DNA from: a virus
IMG/VR virus record: IMGVR_UViG_3300040979_000011
Coordinates: 1-60,531 of that record
Strand: one strand, 5' to 3'
Length of the DNA: 60,531 nt
The translations under genes and the position numbers were made by a program. The number at the start of each line of letters is the position of its first letter. Positions within the stretch are counted from its first letter, which is position 1. The notes beneath the pieces were generated by a model. That model was not told where the DNA came from and did no database searches. It saw nothing but the letters and a program-made list of their open reading frames with translations. This document shows, piece after piece, positions 6,577-13,253 of this stretch.

Positions 6577-6921
6577 ATGAAAGCCATCACTGTGCGTTTA
6601 AGCGAAGATGAATATGAGAAGTTACGCTTTGAAGCGTATGAAGCGCGAGAGAGCGTAGGGAGGAGGGCGGGGGTGCTACTGGGGAAGGAGCTGATGAAGT
6701 TGGGCAAAGCGGAGGTGCGTCAGCGCACTGGTGAGGTCCTGAGGCACGCCGTCACTGATTCACCCAGTCAGGGCGTCAAAGATGCGTTGCCGAAGAAGGG
6801 AGTTGAAGTATCGTTAATGGAACCGGTGAATACGGTGGAAGAAGCGACGCGGAGGGCGGCGGAACTTAAACGGTTGCAGGCGGCGCGCAAAGACATGGAG
6901 AAGCGCTATGGGGCGAAATAA
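6577..6921 (+). CDS. Ribbon-helix-helix DNA-binding protein
   Basis: A 114-residue protein from MKAITVRLSEDEYEKLRFE. The ITVRLSEDEYEKL strand and following helix match the ribbon-helix-helix fold used by phage Arc- and CopG-like regulators. The ATG at 6577 is preferred because it places the beta strand at the N-terminus as usual; an in-frame upstream extension overlaps the divergent gene. The C-terminal half is charged and helical. It overlaps the next gene by 14 bp. Likely a transcriptional regulator of the divergent promoter. Confidence 0.6.
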   Translation: MKAITVRLSEDEYEKLRFEAYEARESVGRRAGVLLGKELMKLGKAEVRQRTGEVLRHAVTDSPSQGVKDALPKKGVEVSLMEPVNTVEEATRRAAELKRLQAARKDMEKRYGAK

Positions 6922-7498
6922 AATAGCCCAAGGGAGACAGAATCTGTCGACATTTCGAGCGACCCCGGAAGAGGCCCGTAAATTAGATCAATGCTTGGAA
7001 AAGCTAGGTATCGGCACCCGATCAAATTTTTTCCGATGTATCAGCAATCAGTTTATTGGGCAGGTGCAAGCCGGGGAATTGCCTTGGCCGCCAAGGTTTA
7101 AAGATCAGTCCAGTCGGAAAGAATCACCAAAGAAAAATGGGGGCTCAGGGTTCACTCTAACTCCGCCACCAACCCTGATGGCTAAAGCGGATGGGGAGCT
7201 ATATGCAGAAGTAGGTGCGTCGATTGGGGAGAAGCGAAGAGTTATAGGCAAAGAAGTCATTGAGAAACTGGGGAAAGTAATACTGCGGGATCGAATCAGT
7301 ATGAGCGAGCTAGCGGCGGCGAGCGGGGTCCAACTACCGACATTGCGCAATTGGTTTGCTGGTAAGCACGTGCCGACCACTAAGAAGCTGCAGCCCCTCT
7401 GTGATTATCTATCAGAAAGATGGACTGAGGCGGATGAAGTGGAATTGGAGCACTACAGGAGACTGATCTTCGGCCAGGAAAGAGGAGCGAAGCTTTGA
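6908..7498 (+). CDS. Repressor-like protein with RHH-type N-terminus and XRE-type HTH
   Basis: A 196-residue protein. Residues about 13-50 (STFRATPEEARKLDQCLEK and onward) look like a ribbon-helix-helix strand-helix unit. Residues about 130-165 (RISMSELAAASGVQLPTLRN, then WFAGKHVPTTKKL) form a helix-turn-helix of the XRE type. A proline- and glycine-rich linker joins them. Two DNA-binding folds in one protein could bridge two operators. By position it is the best repressor candidate in the window. Confidence 0.6.
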   Translation: MGRNKIAQGRQNLSTFRATPEEARKLDQCLEKLGIGTRSNFFRCISNQFIGQVQAGELPWPPRFKDQSSRKESPKKNGGSGFTLTPPPTLMAKADGELYAEVGASIGEKRRVIGKEVIEKLGKVILRDRISMSELAAASGVQLPTLRNWFAGKHVPTTKKLQPLCDYLSERWTEADEVELEHYRRLIFGQERGAKL

Positions 7499-7617
7499 GA
7501 AAGAAAGTGCCCGAACGCAAATTCCAAGGGATACCGGTCAGGGAGGCGCGAGCGGCCATGCACGTTCAGCCCAACAAACGCGACACCGCCGAGCAAATTC
7601 ATGTCAACCGAGATTAG
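7495..7617 (+). CDS. Small basic protein with TTG start
   Basis: A 40-residue frame starting at TTG that overlaps the repressor-like gene's stop (TTGA) and is preceded by AGGAG. It reads MRKKVPERKFQGIPVREARA and ends HVNRD. The TTGA coupling plus a good ribosome binding site support translation. Highly basic at the N-terminus. Function unknown; it lies immediately upstream of the structured leader of the Tas-like gene. Confidence 0.5.
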   Translation: MRKKVPERKFQGIPVREARAAMHVQPNKRDTAEQIHVNRD

Positions 7618-7749
7618 CCCTAGGGCTCGAAAGTCGCCGCGAGGGACGGCACTGCGCGTTGGCCCGGTTGACGAACCGGGGGCTTGGTAGCAACTCCGCG
7701 CGCTCCAGGGCCTGCTCGCCGTGGCAGGCCCATCCCTCCGCTTACTTTT
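7618..7749 (+). ncRNA. Structured GC-rich leader upstream of the Tas-like gene
   Basis: The 132 bp before the Tas-like ATG are GC-rich and carry two strong hairpins: CCCGGTT-GAC-GAACCGGG, near 7663-7681, and GGGCCTGC/GCAGGCCC enclosing TCGCCGTG, near 7708-7732. No ribosome binding site is obvious. It could be a regulatory leader or a separate small RNA. The assignment rests only on visible pairing. Confidence 0.35.
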
Positions 7750-8580
7750 ATGAAATCCTCTAAAGAGCTGGTAAAACTCCCTAAAGAGTTGGTGAAAGAG
7801 ACTCAGAGCGTCCTGATCGATAAGCTGATGCAGGACTACGAGCTGAAGAAAGAGCATGTGGCCGAAGCGGTCGAGTTGTACTACGACGCGCAGAAATTGC
7901 GGATAATGCACGCCAATAAACTGCGCAGCGAAGGGCAGAGCGAGTTGACGACTTGGTTCGCGAAGTGGCTGGAGTACGGCGAGAAACTCTTGTACAAAAA
8001 ACTCGAAGGCTGGGTCAACGGCCCGGAAGCGCCCGCGGAGACCAAGTGGGCAATTGAACAGTACGGCATCGGGCCGATCATTGCTGCGGGGCTCGCCGCG
8101 CACATCGACGTGACACGCGCCCGGACGGTCAGCGCGCTCTGGCGGTTTGCCGGTCAGGATCCGACTGCGGATAAGAAGGTCAAAGGCCAGAAGCTGCAGT
8201 ACAACGCGCGGCTGAAAACCCTCTGCAGCTATAAGCTAGCGGAGAGTTTCGTCAAGGTCAGCGCTAAAGAGGGCGCTCGCTATGGGATTTTGTACGCGGA
8301 GTTCAAACGCGAGGAGCTCGAGCGCAACGAAAGCGGCCGCTACGCTCTAGCGGCCAAACGGGAGCTAGCGGCCAAGAACTTTAAGAAACCCGAAATTAAA
8401 AAGCTCTTGGAAAGCGGAAAGTTGCCCGATGGGCATTTGCACTCACGGGCCAAACGTCGAGCGGTAAAGATCTTCTTACAACATTACTGGCTCAAAGCGC
8501 GTGAGGCGCGTGGGCTGGAAATCAACGAGCCCTATGCGATGGCGATCCTAAAGCATTCGGGCCAGATCAAAGCGGCTTGA
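7750..8580 (+). CDS. tasA: TasA-like Nop-domain protein (IS110 C-terminal-like), TIGR-associated
   Basis: A 276-residue protein starting MKSSKELVKLPKELVKE. Residues about 85-165 contain YGIGPIIAAGLAAHIDVTRA, ALWRFAGQDP and LKTLCSYKLAESFVKV, the helix-hairpin-helix region that phage annotations usually label as IS110-type transposase. The DEDD catalytic domain of true IS110 transposases is absent, and there is no HNH or RuvC domain. The protein is all helical, with a conserved HLHSRAKRRAVKIFLQHYWL near the end. It is followed within four bases by a 36-bp-period dual-spacer array. From memory, TIGR-Tas systems pair such a Nop-domain protein with arrays that yield 36-nt dual-spacer guide RNAs, so this is the nuclease-less (TasA) form. 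An in-frame upstream extension to 7684 has no ATG and is rejected. Confidence 0.75.
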   Translation: MKSSKELVKLPKELVKETQSVLIDKLMQDYELKKEHVAEAVELYYDAQKLRIMHANKLRSEGQSELTTWFAKWLEYGEKLLYKKLEGWVNGPEAPAETKWAIEQYGIGPIIAAGLAAHIDVTRARTVSALWRFAGQDPTADKKVKGQKLQYNARLKTLCSYKLAESFVKVSAKEGARYGILYAEFKREELERNESGRYALAAKRELAAKNFKKPEIKKLLESGKLPDGHLHSRAKRRAVKIFLQHYWLKAREARGLEINEPYAMAILKHSGQIKAA

Positions 8581-8583
8581 AGC

Positions 8584-9225
8584 GAGCAACCCCCATAATG
8601 AGCACGAGCGAGCCCAGATAAGCGAGTAACCCATGGAAAACGAGCGAGCCACAGCAGGCGAGTAACCCACGTAGGCTGAGCGAGCCATATGATAAGAGCA
8701 ACCCAGGACATTAGAGCGAGCCACATTAGAAGAGAAACCCATATAGGGAGAGCGAGCCATAATAAAAGAGAAACCCACGAAGCACGAGCGAGCCATCCGG
8801 ATAGATAAATCCAAACATGAAGAGCGAGCCATAGTGCGTGAGAAACCCAGCAACGTTGAGCGAGCCAATGAGCGCGAGCAACCCATTCGCGATGAGCGAG
8901 CCACATCAAGCGAGTAACCCAAGATAACGGAGCGAGCCCTTGACACTGAGCCACCCAATAAATAAGAGCGAGCCAGACTAGCTGAGCAACCCATATCGTT
9001 AGAGCGAGCCAGAACTCATGAGAAACCCATACTTGAAGAGCGAGCCCAATTTCCAGAGTAACCCATGGAAAACGAGCGAGCCACATAACGGAAGTAACCC
9101 ACAAGAACAGAGCGAGCCCTAACGTGGTGAGTAACCCATCGGCAAAGAGCGAGCCACACAACGGGAGTAAACCCATGAGAGTTGAGCGAGCCATAAGACA
9201 TGAGCAATCCAGTAAATAACGAGCG
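8584..9225 (+). repeat. TIGR-like array: alternating 9-bp boxes with 9-nt dual spacers, 36-bp period
   Basis: Seventeen exact copies of GAGCGAGCC alternate with eighteen copies of GAGNAACCC-type boxes. Box starts are 18 bp apart without exception from 8606 to 9110 (8606, 8624, 8642, 8660 and so on), giving a 36-bp repeat. The 9-nt gaps are highly variable, usually begin with A, and number about 33; ATGGAAAAC occurs twice (8633 and 9065). The fourth base of the second box varies (T, C or A). The first box (8584) is 22 bp from the next. The distal end is slightly irregular: 19-bp steps at 9110-9129 and 9165-9184, and a partial box at 9220. The array is on the same strand as the Tas-like gene. 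Each 36-bp unit would carry two 9-nt spacers, the layout described for TIGR arrays. Stop codons in the plus frames and spacer hypervariability argue against coding. Confidence 0.85.
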
Positions 9226-9598
9226 AAAAGAACTCGAAGACCAAGTGCGAGCCGAGCTGCAGGAGCTCGGCCGCGACATCAAAGCGAGCCTGCCAGAGGA
9301 GTTCGGTTTCGCGTTACTAGTGACCGCTGCCGAGCCGGGTGCGGCGCTGCTGTATTGTTCGACGCTTGATCGAGGCGATGTCCTGCAAATGATGCGGGAG
9401 TTCATTGCCACTAACCGGGAGGAACGGGTCTGGCAACGGGAGATGCCGGAGGTAGAGCTAAGTGAAGAGTTTGAGGCTTGGTGGGAAGCACAGCTTAAGC
9501 GCAAAGGGATGGCGGCACCAATGCCCGGTCGACCAGTGGCCGACCAAATCTACGAATGGACCAGGGACGCCTTTACCGCTGGGAGGGCGAGCGCATGA
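9200..9598 (+). CDS. Acidic hypothetical protein starting inside the array
   Basis: A 132-residue acidic protein beginning MSNPVNNERKELEDQVRAE. The first residues are encoded by the last array boxes, so the start is uncertain. The body is helical (EFIATNREERVWQREMPEVE) with a tryptophan-rich stretch EFEAWWEAQLKRK. Coupled by ATGA to the next gene. No family recognised. Its position directly after the array makes it a candidate accessory gene, but nothing in the sequence shows this. Confidence 0.55.
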   Translation: MSNPVNNERKELEDQVRAELQELGRDIKASLPEEFGFALLVTAAEPGAALLYCSTLDRGDVLQMMREFIATNREERVWQREMPEVELSEEFEAWWEAQLKRKGMAAPMPGRPVADQIYEWTRDAFTAGRASA

Positions 9599-10044
9599 AG
9601 AATCGCCTCAGGGAACAACTCGAGCTCATTGGCGAGCTGGAGCCAGCCTTACGGAAGTTGGCCGCTTCCATGGGGATCCGGCACGCCGTGTTAACTGAAG
9701 ACGGCGAGGTAATGGAATGCTCGTTTCTTACCTGGGCCCGGTGGTTAGACAAAAACCGCTCACACCGGATCATCGCGCAGGAGAAGTTGGAAGGCGGCTA
9801 CTTTCTTTCCACCGTGTTCCTCGGGCTCAATCATCAGTACGCGCCGGGAGCGCGGCCGCTCTGGTTTGAGACCATGCTCTTTAGCCCGCCCACGGGCTCA
9901 AAGAGTATGATCACTGGCAAAGAGCACTCGCTGGGCAATGAATGCTTTTGCCAGCGCTACGCGACATTAGCCGAAGCATTGGCTGGGCACGAGCAAGCAC
10001 TGAAAGAGTTCAGTGCTAAGGTTCGCCCTCGGCCGTCCGATTAG
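9595..10044 (+). CDS. Hypothetical protein
   Basis: A 149-residue protein from MKNRLREQLELIGELEPAL, its ATG overlapping the previous stop (ATGA). A central region with GGYFLSTVFLGLNHQYAPGA and RPLWFETMLFSP has an alternating beta pattern often seen in small phage proteins of unknown function. The C-terminus overlaps a short minus-strand gene. Function unknown. Confidence 0.6.
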   Translation: MKNRLREQLELIGELEPALRKLAASMGIRHAVLTEDGEVMECSFLTWARWLDKNRSHRIIAQEKLEGGYFLSTVFLGLNHQYAPGARPLWFETMLFSPPTGSKSMITGKEHSLGNECFCQRYATLAEALAGHEQALKEFSAKVRPRPSD

Positions 10045-10114
10045 TATCCTCGTCCCCTTCCTCTCTTTCTTTTGTCAAGCTCGCTAACAACTCTTTCCAA
10101 TCAATCCAAGGCAT
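10016..10114 (-). CDS. Very small acidic protein
   Basis: A 32-residue frame reading MPWIDWKELLASLTKEREEG and ending in an acidic tail. Its ATG shares the palindromic CATG with the rightward gene starting at 10113. It is antisense to the end of the preceding gene. The amphipathic helix with paired tryptophans looks non-random. Function unknown. Confidence 0.4.
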   Translation of the reverse strand: MPWIDWKELLASLTKEREEGDEDTNRTAEGEP

Positions 10115-10334
10115 GGCGTCTACTCCTTCTTCTTGTTGCTTGTGGATACTTTACCGGATAGAGGCCAAACATTTTGTGGCCGGGCTGGTGGTTGATTCTA
10201 GTATCAACAAAGTTATCAGCGCTGCCCCGATCTTGGCCTGGAGTCTGGGTAAACATTGGCCCGATGTTATGGACGCGCTTTACCGGGCTAATTATCAAAT
10301 TGAATTTATTGGATCCTTGGACGGCTGGTTGTAG
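10113..10334 (+). CDS. Small conserved-looking phage protein
   Basis: About 73 residues. The core IEAKHFVAGLVVDSSINKVI, ILAWSLGKHWPDVMDALYR and a C-terminal aromatic segment resemble short phage proteins in which a Phe-Val-Ala-Gly motif is followed by AP and a Gly-Lys/Trp helix. The start is uncertain: ATG at 10113 or TTG about 27 bases later. Function unknown. Confidence 0.5.
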   Translation: MASTPSSCCLWILYRIEAKHFVAGLVVDSSINKVISAAPILAWSLGKHWPDVMDALYRANYQIEFIGSLDGWL

Positions 10335-10345
10335 GGCTGGTGGGG

Positions 10346-10540
10346 CTAGTTGCCGCTAAAATCCGATATCATGATCTCGTTTGGCTGCCGGCTGTACTGG
10401 TTAGCCCGCTGGCAGATTTCCCAAGCTTCTGATTCGGTGTACCGGCCAGCCTTATGTAAGTCGGTGGTGTAGCCGCTTCGCTGTGGCGTCCACCAAGCGT
10501 TATGCTCATAGCTCCAGATTAAAAAAAGATTTTCACTCAT
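10346..10540 (-). CDS. Small aromatic-rich phage protein
   Basis: A 64-residue protein beginning MSENLFLIWSYEHNAWWTP. The LIWSYEHNAWW pattern followed by GYT is a type I recall in many short phage proteins of unknown function. It lies downstream of the small membrane gene and the beta-helix gene on the same strand, preceded by GAGGCGAGGAACA, a plausible ribosome binding site. Confidence 0.65.
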   Translation of the reverse strand: MSENLFLIWSYEHNAWWTPQRSGYTTDLHKAGRYTESEAWEICQRANQYSRQPNEIMISDFSGN

Positions 10541-10564
10541 TGTTCCTCGCCTCCCCGGCTATCC

Positions 10565-10690
10565 TCATGCCAGGTATCGAGTCAGCTCGATCAAGACCAT
10601 TATGGCTAGCAGTGCCAATGCCAACAAAATCAGTTTGTAGAGCCAGGGCAGTGGCTTGTCGTCGGGCTCGTGCTTCTTTTCGGACTTCAT
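10565..10690 (-). CDS. Small C-tail-anchored membrane protein
   Basis: A 41-residue frame, MKSEKKHEPDDKPLPWLYK, then a single hydrophobic segment LILLALALLAIMVLIEL. It begins two bases after the stop of the secreted beta-helix gene, so the two are co-transcribed. One membrane span with a charged N-terminus. Could be an anchor or lysis accessory protein; unproven. Confidence 0.55.
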   Translation of the reverse strand: MKSEKKHEPDDKPLPWLYKLILLALALLAIMVLIELTRYLA

Positions 10691-10692
10691 AG

Positions 10693-12564
10693 CTAAGGCG
10701 CGCTAAAGACTACATCGACCCAGTAGCTGCGCGAAACTTCGGTGGCCGGAAATTTTGTCTCGTTGCCATAACTGTATCCACCACGGGTCGCGCTCAGCGG
10801 GCCATTGGTGTAGGCGGTCGCAAAAAAGTCTTGGCTGACTGAGTAATGCCCGCCTGGCGCGTGATAGCTGACCCAGTAGGCTTGGCCGGCGCTGATTAGC
10901 ACCGGAGCATCCAGCGCGATTTCTTGCCAGCCGTAGTCGGTCTCATTGCAGAATGTTACCGCAGCCAATTGTTTGCCGCTTGCGTCCCAAAGAGCTCCGG
11001 TGTGGTTTCCGCCATTACCGGGGCCGCCTTTATAGAAGCGGATCGCTACGACCCGGCCATCGATATCGGAGATGAACTGGGTGCCGAGCTCGACACTCTT
11101 TGAATCGCTCTGCATCGCAATCTCTGGAGTCGGGCTAAAGAGCCGAACCAGCGCAAAAGGCTCTGGAGTTGGCGTCGGCCTCGGTGGGCTCGGAGTCGCA
11201 GTCGGCTCCGGAGTTGGGGTCGGGCTGGGTGGGCTTGGAGTTGGGCTTGGAGTCGGCGTCGGAACCGCACCGCTGACCAGCGGATGGGGATAAGCCAGCG
11301 GCCGATAGCTAGTCACCGGCGGATTGTACAAATGATAAGGGTAAGCGGAACTGCTCGGCGGCGAACCCGGTTGTGGGTAGCTGGGAGAGTGGACCGTTTC
11401 GCTTGGTGGCGCCAAAAAATAGTCGCGATCTTTCTGCACAAAAATTCCGTCATTGGGGTTCCAAGTACCGAAATTTCCAGGCTGTTGTGGGGCTCCGCCA
11501 AACTCGTTGTCCCAAAAGTAACAATTATTTAATTGTGCCTCAGCTGGCCAGCTGGTGCGCAAGGGATTAAATATATCGGTCCGATAACCTTCCTCATCGG
11601 TCATTGCCACTCCACGCGGCATGCTACCGCTCAGCACGGAGAACTGGTTGCGGGCAATGATCCATCTACCCCCACGCAGATAGATGAACCGATAGCCATT
11701 GTACATCTTAAAGACGCAATCGGTGAGCTCGCCCTGGATTGTGCCCTGATAGCTGCCAGCATCACGCCAGTAACCCTGGGTCCCATGGCTGCCAAAGGGG
11801 CCATCGTTGGAGCCCTTGTAAGCGCTGGTATCAAAGACACAGTGTCGGCACACGATTACTCCGGCTTGATCAAAATCGGTCAGCCCGCTCTGGCCGCCTG
11901 GACTGTAGCCCGAATCAAGCAAAAAAGTGCAATCCTCGCAGTAGACGGCGTTGCGGGTACCGAAACTGGGCGGCGCGCGCAGTTGGGGATCCCCGTTGCC
12001 ACTGACCATCCAAGCGGTTTCCTGGCCCGCATTGCGCAAGGTGCAATGGTCCATCACGCCAAAGGCGTTGTAATGCCAGTAAATCTGTCTTTTTCCGGCA
12101 TTAAAATAGCAGTGGTCGATCCGGATATTGGTCCAGCTGCCATCCATGGTCTCGGCTCGGCCGGGACCGAAAATGGCTACACAAGGTCGATCGCTGGAGG
12201 GTTTGATCACCACGTTGTCGATGTAGAAGCCCGTGACCCGGATGAAGGGATCGCCGCTTGCCCCGGCGATTGTGATCATCGCGCCGCTATAACTCGAGCT
12301 GCGAACGATCTTGGTTTCATCCATTCCGGCCCCTTGCAGAGTCAGGGCTTTAGAAATCGAGATCCCACTGCTCCAGGTCGCGGTGCCAGCCGGCACCACA
12401 ACGGTATCACCGGCTGCAGCCGAGTTAATGGCCGAGACCACATCATTCAGATTAGGGCTGGCCGCGTTGAGGGTTGCGCCTAGGAGGGCCTCAAGTGGAG
12501 CCAACAGAATTGCGGTCAGAGCCGCCGGGACCAGGAACAGATTGAGCAGGATTTTTTGGTGCAT
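10693..12564 (-). CDS. Secreted beta-helix protein with C-terminal DUF4082 domain
   Basis: A 623-residue protein. Residues 1-30 are a signal peptide with a long hydrophobic core. Residues about 35-400 have pectate-lyase-like right-handed beta-helix repeats (DVVSAINSAAAGDTVVVPAG, ITIAGASGDPFIRVTGFYID). A Pro/Thr-rich linker with PTPTPSPTPSPPSP follows at about 430-470. The last 145 residues (VELGTQFISDIDGRVVAIRF, WVSYHAPGGHYSVSQDFF) match DUF4082, a beta-sandwich found on secreted enzymes. Such an enzyme could act on surface polysaccharide. A signal peptide is unusual for a tailspike, so it is more likely exported from the infected or lysogenic cell. It lies opposite the fibre genes. Confidence 0.7.
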   Translation of the reverse strand: MHQKILLNLFLVPAALTAILLAPLEALLGATLNAASPNLNDVVSAINSAAAGDTVVVPAGTATWSSGISISKALTLQGAGMDETKIVRSSSYSGAMITIAGASGDPFIRVTGFYIDNVVIKPSSDRPCVAIFGPGRAETMDGSWTNIRIDHCYFNAGKRQIYWHYNAFGVMDHCTLRNAGQETAWMVSGNGDPQLRAPPSFGTRNAVYCEDCTFLLDSGYSPGGQSGLTDFDQAGVIVCRHCVFDTSAYKGSNDGPFGSHGTQGYWRDAGSYQGTIQGELTDCVFKMYNGYRFIYLRGGRWIIARNQFSVLSGSMPRGVAMTDEEGYRTDIFNPLRTSWPAEAQLNNCYFWDNEFGGAPQQPGNFGTWNPNDGIFVQKDRDYFLAPPSETVHSPSYPQPGSPPSSSAYPYHLYNPPVTSYRPLAYPHPLVSGAVPTPTPSPTPSPPSPTPTPEPTATPSPPRPTPTPEPFALVRLFSPTPEIAMQSDSKSVELGTQFISDIDGRVVAIRFYKGGPGNGGNHTGALWDASGKQLAAVTFCNETDYGWQEIALDAPVLISAGQAYWVSYHAPGGHYSVSQDFFATAYTNGPLSATRGGYSYGNETKFPATEVSRSYWVDVVFSAP

Positions 12565-12678
12565 CGTTAGTTTTGGTATGACCCAATGTCTTAGCCCAAG
12601 GCAAGCAGCTTCTCTTTTTTTTGCGCAACGATTTTGGTGGAGCAGAAGTGTGCGCCAGTTGGAACCAAAACCCGTGAT

Positions 12679-12795
12679 TTAAGGTGCAGTAGCCCGCCAC
12701 ATCCAGATGACCAGCGCGATCAAGAGAATGATCACAACCCAACCGAGGATGCAGAGCATCAAAACATAGAACGCGTTGGATGGTCTCAGTCTCAA
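12679..12795 (-). CDS. Small membrane protein with TTG start
   Basis: A 38-residue frame whose TTG overlaps the stop of the preceding gene (TTGA). It reads MRLRPSNAFYVLMLCILGWV and continues as an uninterrupted hydrophobic helix. One membrane span, ending WRATAP. TTGA coupling recurs elsewhere in this phage, which supports the start. Function unknown. Confidence 0.5.
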   Translation of the reverse strand: MRLRPSNAFYVLMLCILGWVVIILLIALVIWMWRATAP

Positions 12796-13025
12796 GGTGG
12801 AATAATGATTTGTGGTTCAGGTGGTTTGGTGCGCAGAGCCGCCAGTGTGATCTCGATTTTGAACGAGCCATCCTCGCTGTTGTAATGGACGTCGCCACGC
12901 ACGGGTACAATGCGCAGATCGGCGCTCTCAAATTCGATCCACTCGCCGGCGCGCAATTGTGCTTGGCCGCTCACGCCACCTTTAAGGTCGATGATCAGTT
13001 CACTTGGCATTTGAATCCGACTCAT
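12792..13025 (-). CDS. Small hypothetical beta protein
   Basis: A 77-residue protein, MSRIQMPSELIIDLKGGVS, with alternating hydrophobic residues that predict a beta barrel or sandwich, ending in Pro/Ile-rich PEPQIIIPP. A TTG six bases upstream is an alternative start. It overlaps the end of the upstream gene by 26 bp. No family recognised. Confidence 0.55.
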   Translation of the reverse strand: MSRIQMPSELIIDLKGGVSGQAQLRAGEWIEFESADLRIVPVRGDVHYNSEDGSFKIEITLAALRTKPPEPQIIIPP

Positions 13026-13191
13026 AAGCAATCCAGTAGTAACTGCCGGCTTCGAATTGATAATGGCCGAAAGGATGATCGGGAACTTTTAAAATGATAT
13101 TCTGGGTCAAATGAATCGGATTACGGCCATCGAGTGGTCCATCGACAAAATTGACGTAACGCCATCCTGGTGGCAGCGGCGGTTCATCCAT
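13000..13191 (-). CDS. Small hypothetical protein
   Basis: A 63-residue protein from MDEPPLPPGWRYVNFVDGP. The motif FVDGPLDGRNPIHL and a late HYQFEAGSYYWIAYE resemble short phage proteins with a GPLDG turn. It is the first leftward gene of this block and is divergent from the gene at 13254, with 62 bp of promoter region between them. Function unknown. Confidence 0.6.
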   Translation of the reverse strand: MDEPPLPPGWRYVNFVDGPLDGRNPIHLTQNIILKVPDHPFGHYQFEAGSYYWIAYESDSNAK

Positions 13192-13253
13192 TTGTTTGTT
13201 CAATTGAATTTCTCTTGGATAGTACAGATGGATCTGGAAGCAACTCTTTCTTA

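Noticed and set aside
7684-7749. N-terminal extension of the Tas-like protein
   Set aside because: No ATG; GC-rich codons encode Pro/Arg-rich sequence unlike the helical protein, and the stretch contains hairpins.
7750-8580. IS110-family transposase / insertion sequence
   Set aside because: The DEDD catalytic domain is missing, no element ends or bridge-RNA-like region flank it, and an array follows directly.
8532-9194. Long minus-strand reading frames with repeated WLAR/WV residues across the array
   Set aside because: They are the antisense readout of the 18-bp-phased boxes; the variable gaps give random residues, and an open frame is expected from the period being a multiple of three.
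8584-9225. CRISPR array
   Set aside because: Repeats are only 9 bp, alternate between two types, and spacers are 9 nt; no cas genes are present. The geometry fits TIGR instead.
11533-12483. 316-codon plus-strand frame
   Set aside because: Lies antisense to the beta-helix gene, which has a signal peptide and domain structure.
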